DNA of 38,018 nt, from positions 1 through 38,018 of the forward strand of contig CALYOS010000022.1 in the NCBI GenBank assembly GCA_945267035.1, in the 5' to 3' direction. A model generated the notes under the pieces. The model made no database searches, was not told the origin of the DNA, and saw only the letters and a program-made list of their open reading frames with translations. A program made the position numbers and the translations under genes. This DNA is from an uncultured Neisseriaceae bacterium (GTDB lineage: Bacteria > Pseudomonadota > Gammaproteobacteria > Burkholderiales > Neisseriaceae). Below are positions 8,706-17,912 of this stretch, one piece after another. Every line of letters begins with the position of its first letter. Within the stretch, counting starts at the first letter, position 1.

Positions 8706-9165
8706 ATTTAGGCGGAAGCTGATCAGAGTGTTGCTGAGTTGAGGGTTCCTGATTAGATGAATCGACAGTAAATTCACCTTCGATAATATCATCGTTATTT
8801 GCCGAAAATTGGCTGTAAAAAGGGTTGCTGGAGTCCTTGGTCAGAGGTTTTCCTTTTATTGGTAAAAGTAAGATGGCAGCAATGAGGTCGGAAAAGAAAC
8901 CAGGACTGATTAACAATAAAGCAGCAAAGATAAATCGGAAAGGCCACAATAGTTGATATAGGGAGATTTTGCTACCGGAATTGATGGTGGCTAGCGCGAC
9001 AAATAATCCTGATATGCCCGTGTTACGCAACATGGACAGACCGAAAAATACGGAAAGTACCATTAAGAACAATGTCCATCCTCCACCAATGTAATGGCTC
9101 ACTATTATAATGGATATGACTTCTAATATTGCTACGATTAAAAATAGCCACCGGATATAACGCAT
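8704..9165 (-). CDS. fxsA: FxsA family membrane protein
   Basis: The 153-residue inner-membrane protein has about three to four hydrophobic segments in its first 105 residues. It carries the FxsA signature ALLLISPGFFSDLIAAILLL (normally L..PGF.TD..G..LL.P) and the later DDIIEGEF that recurs in the family's C-terminal tail. The tail is polar and Gln/Ser-rich (SSNQEPSTQQHSDQLPPK). E. coli FxsA relieves F exclusion of phage T7 when overproduced; the normal function is unclear. The start ATG at 9165 has AGGT about ten bases upstream. Confidence 0.88.
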   Translation of the reverse strand: MRYIRWLFLIVAILEVISIIIVSHYIGGGWTLFLMVLSVFFGLSMLRNTGISGLFVALATINSGSKISLYQLLWPFRFIFAALLLISPGFFSDLIAAILLLPIKGKPLTKDSSNPFYSQFSANNDDIIEGEFTVDSSNQEPSTQQHSDQLPPK

Positions 9166-9427
9166 TCTGTGTTTACCTGCTAAGTGTAATGTATTTTAAA
9201 TGGATGCAGCCGCATATAATTCAATATGCTGGTTATGGAAACTGCTTATTTTCTTAGGTTGATTTTTTTCAGCATGATGTAACGCGGTTGCAAAATGTAT
9301 CAATGATAGAAACAAAATTTTTGTTTTCAGTCATATAACGATTCTGTTATCCAAGCTATGTTAATATGGCTGCAATGATTGGTTGGTTTATTCTAACAGG
9401 GGATAAACGTTCAGGGGCAAAAATTTG

Positions 9428-10180
9428 ATGAAGTTAATCTGGAAAACCGATTGTATGTCAATAAGATATGTTTTGGTGTGCTTCTTTGTCAGTTGCGCGT
9501 TCATGGTAGGTGGTTGCTCTAGCAGTCATTATGCTCCAACCGCACCTGTCGCTAAGGGAAATGAGCATAACGGATTTTATAGGGTGCAACGTGGTGATAC
9601 CTTGTATCGTATTGGCTTACGCTTTAATCAAAGTGTGGGTACTTTGGTGCGTTGGAATAATTTACCGGATGCCAATTCGATTAAGGTTGGACAGTTAATT
9701 CGGGTGCGCAAACCGGCTTCTACTGCTTCTGTGCCATCTAAACCCAAAAATCCCCCTGCTAAGCCACGTGATAGAAATGTGCCTAAGCAAAGTGGTGGCG
9801 GTGGTGGACAAACGCCAAATATTAAACTTCAGTGGCCTGTACGTGGAACGGTAATCAGTAGTTTTAATGGTCAAACCCAGAAAGGTATTGATATCGCCGG
9901 TGTGCGTGGTATGCCGGTCAAAGCTGCAGCAAGCGGTACTGTTCAATATGCCGGAGAAGAATTACGTGGCTATGGTAAGCTGATTTTGATTAAGCATAGC
10001 AATTCTACTATTACTGCTTATGCGCATAATGAAACGCTTAAAGTGCGTAACGGTCAGACAGTGCAGGCTGGTCAAGTCATAGCGACGATGGGGGACAGTG
10101 GTACGACGGGAGTCAAGCTGCATTTTGAGGTACGGGTGAATAGTCAGGCAGTTAACCCAATGCGTTATTTACCAAATTGA
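9428..10180 (+). CDS. nlpD: NlpD-type murein-binding lipoprotein (LysM + degenerate LytM/M23)
   Basis: The protein (250 residues) has a hydrophobic signal with lipobox MVGGC followed by SSSHY, a LysM peptidoglycan-binding domain (about residues 50-95, YRVQRGDTLYRIG...VGQLIRV), a Pro/Lys/Gly linker, and a C-terminal M23-type domain (about 138-250). The zinc site is degenerate. Where active M23 enzymes have H-x-GxD, this has QKGIDIAG, and the second motif is LHFEVR rather than HxH. E. coli NlpD has the same substitutions and activates the amidase AmiC rather than cutting murein. That role at the division septum is the likely one here. TTG 9425 directly precedes ATG 9428; the ATG, with CAGGGG upstream, is preferred. 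Confidence 0.9.
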   Translation: MKLIWKTDCMSIRYVLVCFFVSCAFMVGGCSSSHYAPTAPVAKGNEHNGFYRVQRGDTLYRIGLRFNQSVGTLVRWNNLPDANSIKVGQLIRVRKPASTASVPSKPKNPPAKPRDRNVPKQSGGGGGQTPNIKLQWPVRGTVISSFNGQTQKGIDIAGVRGMPVKAAASGTVQYAGEELRGYGKLILIKHSNSTITAYAHNETLKVRNGQTVQAGQVIATMGDSGTTGVKLHFEVRVNSQAVNPMRYLPN

Positions 10181-10295
10181 TCGATCAGGCTGTCCGATCT
10201 TTCAATTGAATGTGTTTGAAGGTGCAAATCAATGGAAGAATATGATTGTTCGCGGCATGACTGTTTTATAATAGGGCATCTTTGAAGGAATGTAT

Positions 10296-11081
10296 ATGAA
10301 AGAACATCGCGCCCGTAAACGTTTTGGCCAAAATTTTTTACAAGATAAAGCAGTCATACAAGACATTGTGCGTGCAGTGCGCCCGCAATTTGAAGATACT
10401 GTGATTGAAATTGGTCCGGGATTAGCAGCGATTACAGAGCCCTTGGCTGCGTCGGTTAAGCAATTGCATGTGATAGAAATTGATCGTGATATTGTAGCGA
10501 GATTACGCCATCTCCCTTTTGCTAGTAAGTTGGTGATTCATGAAGGGGATGTATTGCAATTTGATTTTAATTCAATTGCTGGACGAAAAAAAATCGTCGG
10601 CAATTTACCTTATAATATTTCTACGCCTTTGCTTTTTCGCTTTGGTGAATATGTAGATGATATTATCGATATGCATTTTATGTTGCAAAAAGAGGTGGTG
10701 GAACGTATGGTTGCAGCAACGGGCACAAATGATTATGGACGCCTGAGTATCATGCTGCAATATTTTTTTGATATGGAATGTTTAATTGATGTCCCCCCTG
10801 AATCGTTTAAGCCGGCACCTAAGGTTGATTCTGCGGTGGTACGAATGATTCCACAAAAAGGTAGAATCGGTATTGCTCATGATTTTGCTCATTTTGCTGC
10901 ATTGGTAAAGCAGGCGTTTCAACAGCGTCGTAAAACGATTCATAATAATTTGAAGGATTGGGCAGATGATGCAGTCATGATTGAAGTCGGAATTGATCCG
11001 GGTGACAGACCAGAGCGGATCGCTCCTGAAATGTATGTGACTTTGAGTAATCATCTGTTAGATGTTGCAGCATCGGCCTAA
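10296..11081 (+). CDS. rsmA: 16S rRNA (adenine1518/1519-N6)-dimethyltransferase
   Basis: The enzyme dimethylates two adjacent adenines in the 3' terminal hairpin of 16S rRNA during 30S maturation. Visible signatures are the N-terminal [13 protein letters not shown], motif [22 protein letters not shown] for the ribose contact, and the catalytic motif NLPYNIS. The C-terminal helical part includes [11 protein letters not shown] and [14 protein letters not shown]. At 261 residues it has the normal length. AAGGA (10285-10289) favours ATG 10296 over ATG 10290. It lies 115 bases after nlpD and 39 bases before the ABC ATPase gene, in the same direction. Confidence 0.96.
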   Translation: MKEHRARKRFGQNFLQDKAVIQDIVRAVRPQFEDTVIEIGPGLAAITEPLAASVKQLHVIEIDRDIVARLRHLPFASKLVIHEGDVLQFDFNSIAGRKKIVGNLPYNISTPLLFRFGEYVDDIIDMHFMLQKEVVERMVAATGTNDYGRLSIMLQYFFDMECLIDVPPESFKPAPKVDSAVVRMIPQKGRIGIAHDFAHFAALVKQAFQQRRKTIHNNLKDWADDAVMIEVGIDPGDRPERIAPEMYVTLSNHLLDVAASA

Positions 11082-11120
11082 GCTATTTGTGGCTGGTTGC
11101 TTTATGGTACTGAGGAATAC

Positions 11121-11849
11121 ATGATTGAATTTAAAAATGTGCATAAATGGTTTCGCGATTTACACGTCATAAATGGAGTAGATCTGAAAGTTGAACAGGG
11201 TGAAGTGGTGGTGGTATGCGGACCATCTGGTAGTGGCAAGTCAACGCTAATCCGCACTGTTAATCAGTTGGAAAAAATTCAGCAAGGTGAAATTTGGGTG
11301 GATGGAATAAATGTGGCCGCTCCGAATGCTGATCTCAATAAAATTCGAACTGAAGTTGGTTTTGTGTTTCAGCATTTTAATTTATATCCACACTTATCTG
11401 TTCTGGAAAATATTGTGCTTTCGCCGATGAAAGTGAAAAAACAAAGTCGTGCTGATGCTGAAAAAAAAGCGAGAGAATTATTAAATATTGTAGGTTTGGA
11501 TCATAAAGCAGATGCTTTCCCACAGCAATTATCAGGTGGTCAACAACAACGGGTTGCCATTGCCCGCGGACTGGCTATGGAACCTCGGATAATGCTGTTT
11601 GATGAACCCACTTCTGCTCTCGATCCTGAAATGATTGGTGAAGTACTCAAAGTGATGAAGGATTTGGCTTTGAGTGGTATGACGATGATGGTGGTCACTC
11701 ACGAGATGGGCTTTGCCAGAGAAGTTGCGGATAGAGTCGTTTTTGTGGATCACGGAAAAATCGTGGAAGAAGCGCCACCGGAAGAGTTTTTTGCTCATCC
11801 GAAACATGAGCGAGCGCAGCAATTTTTAAACCAGTTGCTAACACATTAA
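11121..11849 (+). CDS. Polar amino acid ABC transporter ATP-binding protein (GlnQ-like)
   Basis: The 242-residue ATPase of the GlnQ/HisP type has Walker [11 protein letters not shown]-loop [16 protein letters not shown], signature [15 protein letters not shown], Walker [13 protein letters not shown] and the switch His in VVTHEMGFA. It would power uptake of a polar amino acid by a two-permease inner-membrane complex. No permease or binding-protein gene is adjacent, so its partners must be encoded elsewhere. A TTG start at 11097 is possible, but GAGGAA at 11113-11118 points to ATG 11121. It probably shares a transcript with rsmA and ends at the terminator at 11893. Confidence 0.93.
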   Translation: MIEFKNVHKWFRDLHVINGVDLKVEQGEVVVVCGPSGSGKSTLIRTVNQLEKIQQGEIWVDGINVAAPNADLNKIRTEVGFVFQHFNLYPHLSVLENIVLSPMKVKKQSRADAEKKARELLNIVGLDHKADAFPQQLSGGQQQRVAIARGLAMEPRIMLFDEPTSALDPEMIGEVLKVMKDLALSGMTMMVVTHEMGFAREVADRVVFVDHGKIVEEAPPEEFFAHPKHERAQQFLNQLLTH

Positions 11850-11892
11850 AGAGTATTATCTTTGCAATAAGATTTATTTAATATACGAAATC

Positions 11893-11934
11893 AGTGTCAA
11901 CAAGGAATAGTTTATTTCGGTTGGCACTTTTTTT
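11893..11934 (+). terminator. Terminator after the GlnQ-like gene
   Basis: AGTGTCAAC (11893-11901) pairs with GTTGGCACT (11920-11928) with one G-T wobble across an 18-base loop, followed by seven T. Confidence 0.75.
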
Positions 11935-12262
11935 ATATCTTCAAAAAAAGGTTTGGGCGGTTTTTAATTCTGACGAACTTCAAAAATAAGTGATTAGATT
12001 TATTCAAAAGCTTATTTTTACTCGCGACTAATTCTTTATATAAACGATATTTAGTTTCAACGACCATCATCTGTAAACAGAAATTTTACCCGCTACATAA
12101 TGTTGAAGAATAGATCCATTTTCGGTTGCCGAATAATCCAGTTTCAAACTGTTGGTTTTTTATGGCAAAAATAAAATGTATGATATTATTCAATGGGTTA
12201 AATGATTAATGTGCCTGAAGTGGTAATATATGATTATGACATAGTCTAAATTTGAGGAGAAT
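11935..12262. other. Spacer without a recognised gene
   Basis: AT-rich, with stops in all frames. I see no hairpin, repeat or convincing promoter apart from the Shine-Dalgarno sequence GAGGAG at 12254-12259 serving the next gene. Confidence 0.5.
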
Positions 12263-12265
12263 ATG

Positions 12266-12607
12266 ATGGATGATAAAGGTTTTACAATAAAAGATTTTTT
12301 CTTTTTTAAGAAGATGTATACCCCGGTTTTCATTACTTTATTTTATTGGTTGTGTTTGTTTTGTATCGTACTGGTTGGTATAGGGATTCTATTCTCCAGT
12401 TTTCAATCATTCGAAATGAGTTTTGGCGCTGGATTATTTGGTATTTTTTCAGGAATCATTTTTATTCTAACAAATATCATTTTAGCGCGTTTGGGATTTG
12501 AATTAATCAGTATTTTATTCAAAATAAATAGTAATCTGGAAAAGCTGGTATCAAGTCATTCAAGCATAAGTAGTTTAGATAATAAAACCGATCAAGATTC
12601 AGTATAG
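12266..12607 (+). CDS. DUF4282 family membrane protein
   Basis: The 113-residue protein has a short polar N-terminus with aromatic FFFFKKMYTPVFI, then two long hydrophobic segments (about residues 18-45 and 55-90) and a polar Ser-rich tail. The opening pattern (D-F-...F-x-K-M-..P..I...Y) is what I recall of DUF4282 proteins, which are small inner-membrane proteins of unknown function. Two ATGs are adjacent (12263 and 12266); GAGGAG at 12254 gives the better spacing to 12266. No operon partner is visible, as an upstream terminator and long spacers isolate the gene. Confidence 0.75.
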   Translation: MDDKGFTIKDFFFFKKMYTPVFITLFYWLCLFCIVLVGIGILFSSFQSFEMSFGAGLFGIFSGIIFILTNIILARLGFELISILFKINSNLEKLVSSHSSISSLDNKTDQDSV

Positions 12608-12945
12608 TTATTTGTATTTGATGATGTTTATAAAAAAATCGATATGGGTACTACTTTAATCTGTTTACCTGATCTAGTTTCAATTGCTAATTTTTAGGTG
12701 AACGGCATTTAATCATAGTTGGTTGTTAGACAGGTCAGAGCAATAACTGCGTTGACAACCAATGATGATTTATTTGAACAATTAATATCTAGATGGCTTA
12801 ATATCGATTATTCAGTTTTTAGTGTTATCAATGGTAGATTATTTGCTTAAAACGATGCTTGGTTGGCAATTGATATTAAGCTTCTTTTTCTAGGTCTAAA
12901 TATTAGGCCATGAAATGCTTATATTTTCTAATATTAAATAGGTTA
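12608..12945. other. Spacer between convergent DUF4282 gene and metF
   Basis: There is no gene. An 8-base inverted repeat, TTGGTTGT (12719-12726) and ACAACCAA (12755-12762), has a 28-base interval and no T run. No good terminator was found for either convergent gene. Confidence 0.4.
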
Positions 12946-13779
12946 TTAATATCCCAGTCGCTGACAAATGGTAGAAACTAAACCAGCTTGATTTAGGGTA
13001 TAGAAATGAAGGCTGGGTGCCCCTTGTCTTAATAATTGGTCGCACATCTCGGTAACAACATCCAATCCAAGTGATTTGATGGAAGCAGTATCATCTGCAT
13101 AAGATTGAAGTTTTAGTCGCAACCAGCGAGGTATTTCGGCACCACAAGTTTCGGAAAATCGTGCCAATTTAGAAAAGCTGGCGATAGGCATGATGCCTGG
13201 AATAATGGGGATATCTACACCTCGAGATTGAACTTCATCGATAAACCAGAAGTAGCTATCGGCATTAAAGAAATATTGAGTAATGGCTGAATGGGCTCCT
13301 GCCTGACATTTGCGTACAAAGTGATTTATGTCATCTTCAGCACTGCGCGACTGCGGATGAAATTCAGGGTATGCTGCCACTTTGATATGAAACCAATCAT
13401 CAAATTCTTGTCGGATTAGTCCAACGAGTTCATTTGCGTATCGTAAGCCTTGTTGTCCGAAGCCAACTCCTGAAGGCACATCTCCACGTAATGCTACTAT
13501 GTGGCGGATACCCATTTGTTTATATGTATGTAGCAGCTCTGTCATTTCCTCATTACTAGCGCCAATACATGCCAGATGGGGTGCAGCAGCCACACCATCA
13601 TTCATGATGTCAGTAATGGTTTGAAGAGTACCGGCGCGGGTGGTGCCACCGGCTCCGTATGTACAGGAAAAATACTCAGGCTGATATTGGCTGAGTTGTT
13701 TACGGGTAATACTCAGTTTACGCCGACCCTCTTCAGAACGCGTCGGAAAAAATTCAAAGCTAAGTGGAATAACATTCAT
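12946..13779 (-). CDS. metF: Methylenetetrahydrofolate reductase
   Basis: The FAD-dependent enzyme reduces 5,10-methylene-THF to 5-methyl-THF, the methyl donor for methionine synthesis. The TIM-barrel family signatures are visible: SFEFFPTRSEEG at the N-terminus with the catalytic Glu, CTYGAGGTTRAGT, HLACIGAS, HIVALRGDVP, KVAAYPEFHPQS, QYFFNADSYFWFIDEV and IIPGIMPI. The 277-residue length is normal for bacterial MetF. CAGGT lies upstream of ATG 13779. It is separated from ntrX by 162 bases, with the same orientation, and probably has its own promoter. Confidence 0.96.
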   Translation of the reverse strand: MNVIPLSFEFFPTRSEEGRRKLSITRKQLSQYQPEYFSCTYGAGGTTRAGTLQTITDIMNDGVAAAPHLACIGASNEEMTELLHTYKQMGIRHIVALRGDVPSGVGFGQQGLRYANELVGLIRQEFDDWFHIKVAAYPEFHPQSRSAEDDINHFVRKCQAGAHSAITQYFFNADSYFWFIDEVQSRGVDIPIIPGIMPIASFSKLARFSETCGAEIPRWLRLKLQSYADDTASIKSLGLDVVTEMCDQLLRQGAPSLHFYTLNQAGLVSTICQRLGY

Positions 13780-13941
13780 GATTGACCTGAATGGCTAGTG
13801 GTTAGGTTGGTTGTAACCTTAACGTCTATGCCATGCTAAATCAATGTTTTATTGGAATATTCCTTTGAAAAATTCTCCAGTTAGTATGAATGAAATTAAT
13901 ACTATCCTTTTTATGTTTTTATTTAAGTCTAACTCTGCCAG

Positions 13942-15213
13942 TTATTTTTCGGTTTGACGGCGGGTAAACTGGATTCCAAGTTGCTTGAGCTTACGGTAAA
14001 GATGGGTTCTTTCTAAGCCAACTTTTTGAGCAACTTTGCTCATATTGTGACCTTCGTGCGCAATATGGTATTCGAAATATCTTCTTTCCAGATTTTCTCT
14101 TAGTTCACGCAATGGTAGATCAAAGTCGAATTTACCCACGTTTTCCAGTGGCTGTTGATGGGTAAACTGGTTAAGTATGCTGTTGACGGCTTTAACATCT
14201 ACTTCGTTATTCTCAGCCGTAAGCATTAAACTTTTTACGATATTGCGCAGTTGTTCCAAATTTCCCGGCCAATTGTATTGGCGTAATTCGTTTAGGGCTG
14301 CTGTGGTAAATTTTACAATCGGAATCTTTTGACTTTCTGCCAGCTCGGTGGTGATTTGTTCGACCAGAAATACCATATCGTCCAGTTGCGCACGCAGCGG
14401 TGGAATAGCAACAATTAATGATGATAGGGTATGCAAAAGTTTGTTATCTTGCAGCGTGTCGCTCATCATTTCTTTGATCGGGCGACTGCAAATACATATC
14501 ACTCGGGCGTTATAGCGGTCGGCTTTGGTTAGAAGAAAACCAATGCCTTGTTGGGTACTTTTTCCATACTGAGAAATGTCACCCAGATAAAGTATGCCAT
14601 TGCTGGCTTTTTGCAAAAGTTCGATCGGTGCATCAACTATCTGGTCAATTTGACTGGGCTCAATCCAAGGGGTGCCACTTTTATGAAGCGCCCGAGCCAC
14701 CAGTTCAAAAGGTGATCCCATTTCGCCAGTCAACAATACCGGAGAACTGAACCGAGCGATTTGCTCTAATTGTTGATTCAATTCTTTGATAACCTGACTG
14801 TGACCAAGTTTGTCTAGGGACAGGTTAGACGCTGCCTGCATTTGCCCATATTTGAGAGCACGATCAACTGTGCTAAGTAGTTTTTGCAGGGAAATGGGCT
14901 TTTCCAGAAAGTCCAATGCCCCGATTTTAGTAGCCTCAACGGCGGTATCGATACTGGCATGGCCGCTCATCATCACCACTGGCATGGTCAGCTGTCCGGA
15001 TTTAGCCCACTCTTTTAATAGGGTAATTCCATCGCAATCTGGCATCCAGATATCCAGCAATACCATTGCCGGACGGGTTTGCTGACGCAGCTGGCGAGCA
15101 GTATCTGCATTCTCGGCAACGGTGACGGTATAGCCTTCATCCTGTAATATTTCTGATAATAGATCGCGGATGCCTACTTCATCGTCAACAATTAATATAT
15201 CACTGCTTCGCAT
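13942..15213 (-). CDS. ntrX: NtrX-type response regulator with dismantled AAA+ domain
   Basis: The 423-residue regulator has a receiver domain (residues 1-120, acidic pocket D10/D11, phosphoacceptor D54, S83, K105), a central region matching the sigma-54 AAA+ family (about 130-350), and a Fis-type HTH at the C-terminus (MSKVAQKVGLERTHLYRKLK). The central region lacks the features of an active sigma-54 activator. Walker A is GEMGSPFE (residues 163-170) instead of GExGTGKE, the ESELFGH/GAFTGA loop is missing altogether, and the Walker B segment reads GILYLGDI instead of GTLFLDEI. The final part (YNWPGNLEQLRNIV) is retained. It probably acts as a conventional DNA-binding regulator partnered by NtrY. 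Its ATG follows the ntrY stop after one base, implying coupled translation. Confidence 0.92.
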   Translation of the reverse strand: MRSSDILIVDDEVGIRDLLSEILQDEGYTVTVAENADTARQLRQQTRPAMVLLDIWMPDCDGITLLKEWAKSGQLTMPVVMMSGHASIDTAVEATKIGALDFLEKPISLQKLLSTVDRALKYGQMQAASNLSLDKLGHSQVIKELNQQLEQIARFSSPVLLTGEMGSPFELVARALHKSGTPWIEPSQIDQIVDAPIELLQKASNGILYLGDISQYGKSTQQGIGFLLTKADRYNARVICICSRPIKEMMSDTLQDNKLLHTLSSLIVAIPPLRAQLDDMVFLVEQITTELAESQKIPIVKFTTAALNELRQYNWPGNLEQLRNIVKSLMLTAENNEVDVKAVNSILNQFTHQQPLENVGKFDFDLPLRELRENLERRYFEYHIAHEGHNMSKVAQKVGLERTHLYRKLKQLGIQFTRRQTEK

Positions 15214-15214
15214 T

Positions 15215-17326
15215 TCAATTCACCTGTGAGGGTAACGTTATTTTGATACAAGCCAGCTCGGTTTCCTGATTACTGATCTGGATCCGTCCACCATGTTCTT
15301 CAATAATCTTTTTAACTACCGATAATCCCAAACCTGTACCACTGGGTTTATCGGTAACATATGGATCAAATGCATGTAATAGCATTTCCTGACTAAATGT
15401 TTTGCCGTTATTGCTTACGTAGAAAAGAATATGTTCGTTATGTAATTCCGTTGTTACGCTAACAGTGGGGGCGCTATCTGATGCTGCAGCCTCCACAGCA
15501 TTTTTAAACAAGTTATGGATAACTTGTCGCATTGCACCGCTGTCTGCATTCACAATCATTTCTATCTTACTCAAATTGACCTCAAATGTACAATTACTAC
15601 CTTCATATAGGACTAAAACTTCACGAATAAGTTCATTTAAGTCAAGATAAGTTAAGTTAAGTTGTGGTGCGCGAGCATAATTGCGAAAGGTTTCTACCAT
15701 ATCTTTCATGGCTGAAACCTGCCGAATAATGGTGTTGGTTGCTCGGTTTAGAATCTGGGCGTCCGATTCGTTTAGTTTATCATTTAATTTCCAGGCAAGT
15801 CTTTCTGCTGAAAGCTGAATCGGAGTGAGTGGATTGCGTATTTCATGTGCTAGACGTTGTGCCACTTCGCCCCATGCTGCTTCTTTCTGCGCACTGACTA
15901 AGGCAGTTACGTCGTCAAATACTAACACTGTTCCGCCGCCACTATCTGCAGGGAGGGGGGTAGCTTTACCTAAAAGAATAAGGGTTTCATCTTTATGGTT
16001 GTAGGTTATTTGTACTGATTTGGTTTGATATTCGGTAGCCAGTATCTGTTGGAATACTTCGGCTAACATGGCCATTTGTGGACTGTTGTGTTCAGCCAGT
16101 TGGCTGATGCTGTATCCCATACAAGGGCTCAAGCTTTGTCCCAGTATGTTTTCTGCCATTACGTTGTAGGTAATAAGGTTACCCTGTGGATTGAGGGTGA
16201 CGACGCCGGTGGTTAGACTGTTGAGAATATGCTCCAGATAATGACGTGCCGCTTCTTGTTGGCTACGAGCATGCCTGAGTTGGGTGGTCATGTGATTGAA
16301 AAGTTCGGTCAGTTTGCCGAGTTCATCTTTTCCATAGATGGTTTGCTGCACACTCAAATCTCCTTTGGCTACTGCGCGAGCACCTTCTGCCAGTGAAAGA
16401 ATGGGTGCGACAAAACGACGAGCGAAATATAAAGCCACCAATAAAGCCAAAATAATTGCCAGCAGCGTCGCCATTAATAAGGTGGCCAGAAAGAAGGTTT
16501 GAAGGCTTTCTTTGGTAAAGCTTAGCTCTCCATATTTGGCATGGGCGGCTTCAATCAAGGTGGCATCTCTGGCCACTTTGCTGGAAACAGGTTGACGGAA
16601 AAAGAGTGCTTTGTCGTTATGACCACTAGGATCAGGAACGAATAACCAACCCTGCGAATAAAGTATGTTATTGATGCTTTCCAGTTCACGCACCGAACCA
16701 CTGTTGCGCAGTTGATTAATGGCTTCGGTGCTGAGGCTGGCAACAGGTAAATGATTCGGATTGTGCTCTACAAGAGGTTTATTCGTATTGATATTTTGAA
16801 TTTGTAGTTGGCTGAATGGTATATCTTCAGCGTAATTTTTTAATACTGGGGTTAATGGCTGCTGCAAGCTACTGGCGGCAATTAAAGCGATTTGAATGTT
16901 GGTGGCACGACTAACGCTATTATCCAATTCGTAATCAAGGGCAGATTTACTTAAACTTAAGCTACGATTGAGGGCTTCTTCGGTATCATTGCCAAACCAA
17001 GAATGAATACTGTGAGAAATAAATTGTGCAGACACACCAAACAAAAAAATACCGGGTAATATGGCAACCAGAGTAAACATGGTGGCCAAGCGTACGGCGA
17101 TTCTGGAACCAAATTCATGGCGATGGCGGCTTTGCAATAATTTCCACCAGTATGCACCAACCATCAGAACCAAAGCGATAAGGAGCAGGGAAGCAAAACC
17201 AAATGCAATCCAAAAATATCCTGATAGAAAGCCAGTGTTACCTGTAGCAACGGTCAACACATACAAGGTGACGACGCAAAGTACTACCAGTATGAAAATA
17301 AACCGACTCATTGTCTTATTCCGCAT
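15215..17326 (-). CDS. ntrY: NtrY-type membrane sensor histidine kinase
   Basis: The 703-residue kinase has three N-terminal membrane segments (about residues 8-28, 38-62, 85-105), a periplasmic section of about 165 residues, and a further membrane segment (about 278-305). A HAMP domain (RRFVAPILSLAEGARAVAKG), a PAS-like domain, HisKA (RLAHEIRNPLTPIQLSAERL) with the phospho-accepting His, and HATPase_c (HNLFKNAVEAA, SGTGLGLSVVKKIIEEHGG) follow. It should phosphorylate the downstream NtrX. In Neisseria gonorrhoeae the pair is known to influence respiratory genes; the signal here is unknown. ATG 17326 overlaps the end of the DUF4390 gene, and ATG 17311, with GGAA upstream, is an alternative start. 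Confidence 0.94.
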   Translation of the reverse strand: MRNKTMSRFIFILVVLCVVTLYVLTVATGNTGFLSGYFWIAFGFASLLLIALVLMVGAYWWKLLQSRHRHEFGSRIAVRLATMFTLVAILPGIFLFGVSAQFISHSIHSWFGNDTEEALNRSLSLSKSALDYELDNSVSRATNIQIALIAASSLQQPLTPVLKNYAEDIPFSQLQIQNINTNKPLVEHNPNHLPVASLSTEAINQLRNSGSVRELESINNILYSQGWLFVPDPSGHNDKALFFRQPVSSKVARDATLIEAAHAKYGELSFTKESLQTFFLATLLMATLLAIILALLVALYFARRFVAPILSLAEGARAVAKGDLSVQQTIYGKDELGKLTELFNHMTTQLRHARSQQEAARHYLEHILNSLTTGVVTLNPQGNLITYNVMAENILGQSLSPCMGYSISQLAEHNSPQMAMLAEVFQQILATEYQTKSVQITYNHKDETLILLGKATPLPADSGGGTVLVFDDVTALVSAQKEAAWGEVAQRLAHEIRNPLTPIQLSAERLAWKLNDKLNESDAQILNRATNTIIRQVSAMKDMVETFRNYARAPQLNLTYLDLNELIREVLVLYEGSNCTFEVNLSKIEMIVNADSGAMRQVIHNLFKNAVEAAASDSAPTVSVTTELHNEHILFYVSNNGKTFSQEMLLHAFDPYVTDKPSGTGLGLSVVKKIIEEHGGRIQISNQETELACIKITLPSQVN

Positions 17327-17912
17327 TGATGATCAGGTGATGCCAGCCAGAATCAAGCTGCCAACTGTGCGAAGTCAAAGCATTGATTTGAAAAGGTTTG
17401 GGTAATTGGCTGATACTCAGGCTTAAACGTACATCCGCACGTACTTCTTTGGTGGTAGCTCCACTTAGTGCGCCTTTATTCAAAACTCGCCAATTGGCTA
17501 CAGCACCAATTGCTTTCAGCGCGGTATCTAGGCTGTTGTATTCTGTAGAAAAGGTTGGCCCCATACTGACACGGTATCGACCAGTCAATGGGTGGTAGGT
17601 CAGTTTAAACTGAATGAGATTATCCCCACCAATAAGATTATTAATGCGGTTGCGATAAGAGGCTAAAGTAGGTGCGTTCAGTTGATAATTTAGGTCGAAA
17701 TTGAGCGGTACACCCTGATTGAGTGCTTGTTTTAGTTGATCAGGTAATTGTAGATTGAAGCGACTATTAATCGAAAGCTGACCGTTACTGGTAATGGTAG
17801 CTTGTGCACGAATGGTGCTAATGCCTTCTGCCTGTACTACTGTGATGTACAGGCAGAGTACGAAGGCAGCAAAAAGACTAAGTTTTGTCGATAAGCGCGT
17901 AGAAAAAGCCAT
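17316..17912 (-). CDS. DUF4390 exported protein
   Basis: The 198-residue protein begins with a signal peptide ending TVVQA-EG and continues as a beta-rich domain of about 170 residues (INSRFNLQLPDQLKQALNQG, YHPLTGRYRVS, WRVLNKGAL). In Neisseriaceae and other betaproteobacteria this DUF4390 gene sits between rsmB and ntrY, as here. It overlaps the end of rsmB by 35 bases and the start of ntrY by 11. A longer reading from 17960 would lie deeper inside rsmB and bury the signal peptide, so ATG 17912 is chosen. It may be periplasmic and assist NtrY sensing; that is inference from position only. Confidence 0.85.
   Translation of the reverse strand: MAFSTRLSTKLSLFAAFVLCLYITVVQAEGISTIRAQATITSNGQLSINSRFNLQLPDQLKQALNQGVPLNFDLNYQLNAPTLASYRNRINNLIGGDNLIQFKLTYHPLTGRYRVSMGPTFSTEYNSLDTALKAIGAVANWRVLNKGALSGATTKEVRADVRLSLSISQLPKPFQINALTSHSWQLDSGWHHLIINAE

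Noticed and set aside
12719-12762. TTGGTTGT/ACAACCAA repeat as the metF or DUF4282 terminator
   Set aside because: The 28-base loop, short stem and lack of a T run make it a poor terminator.
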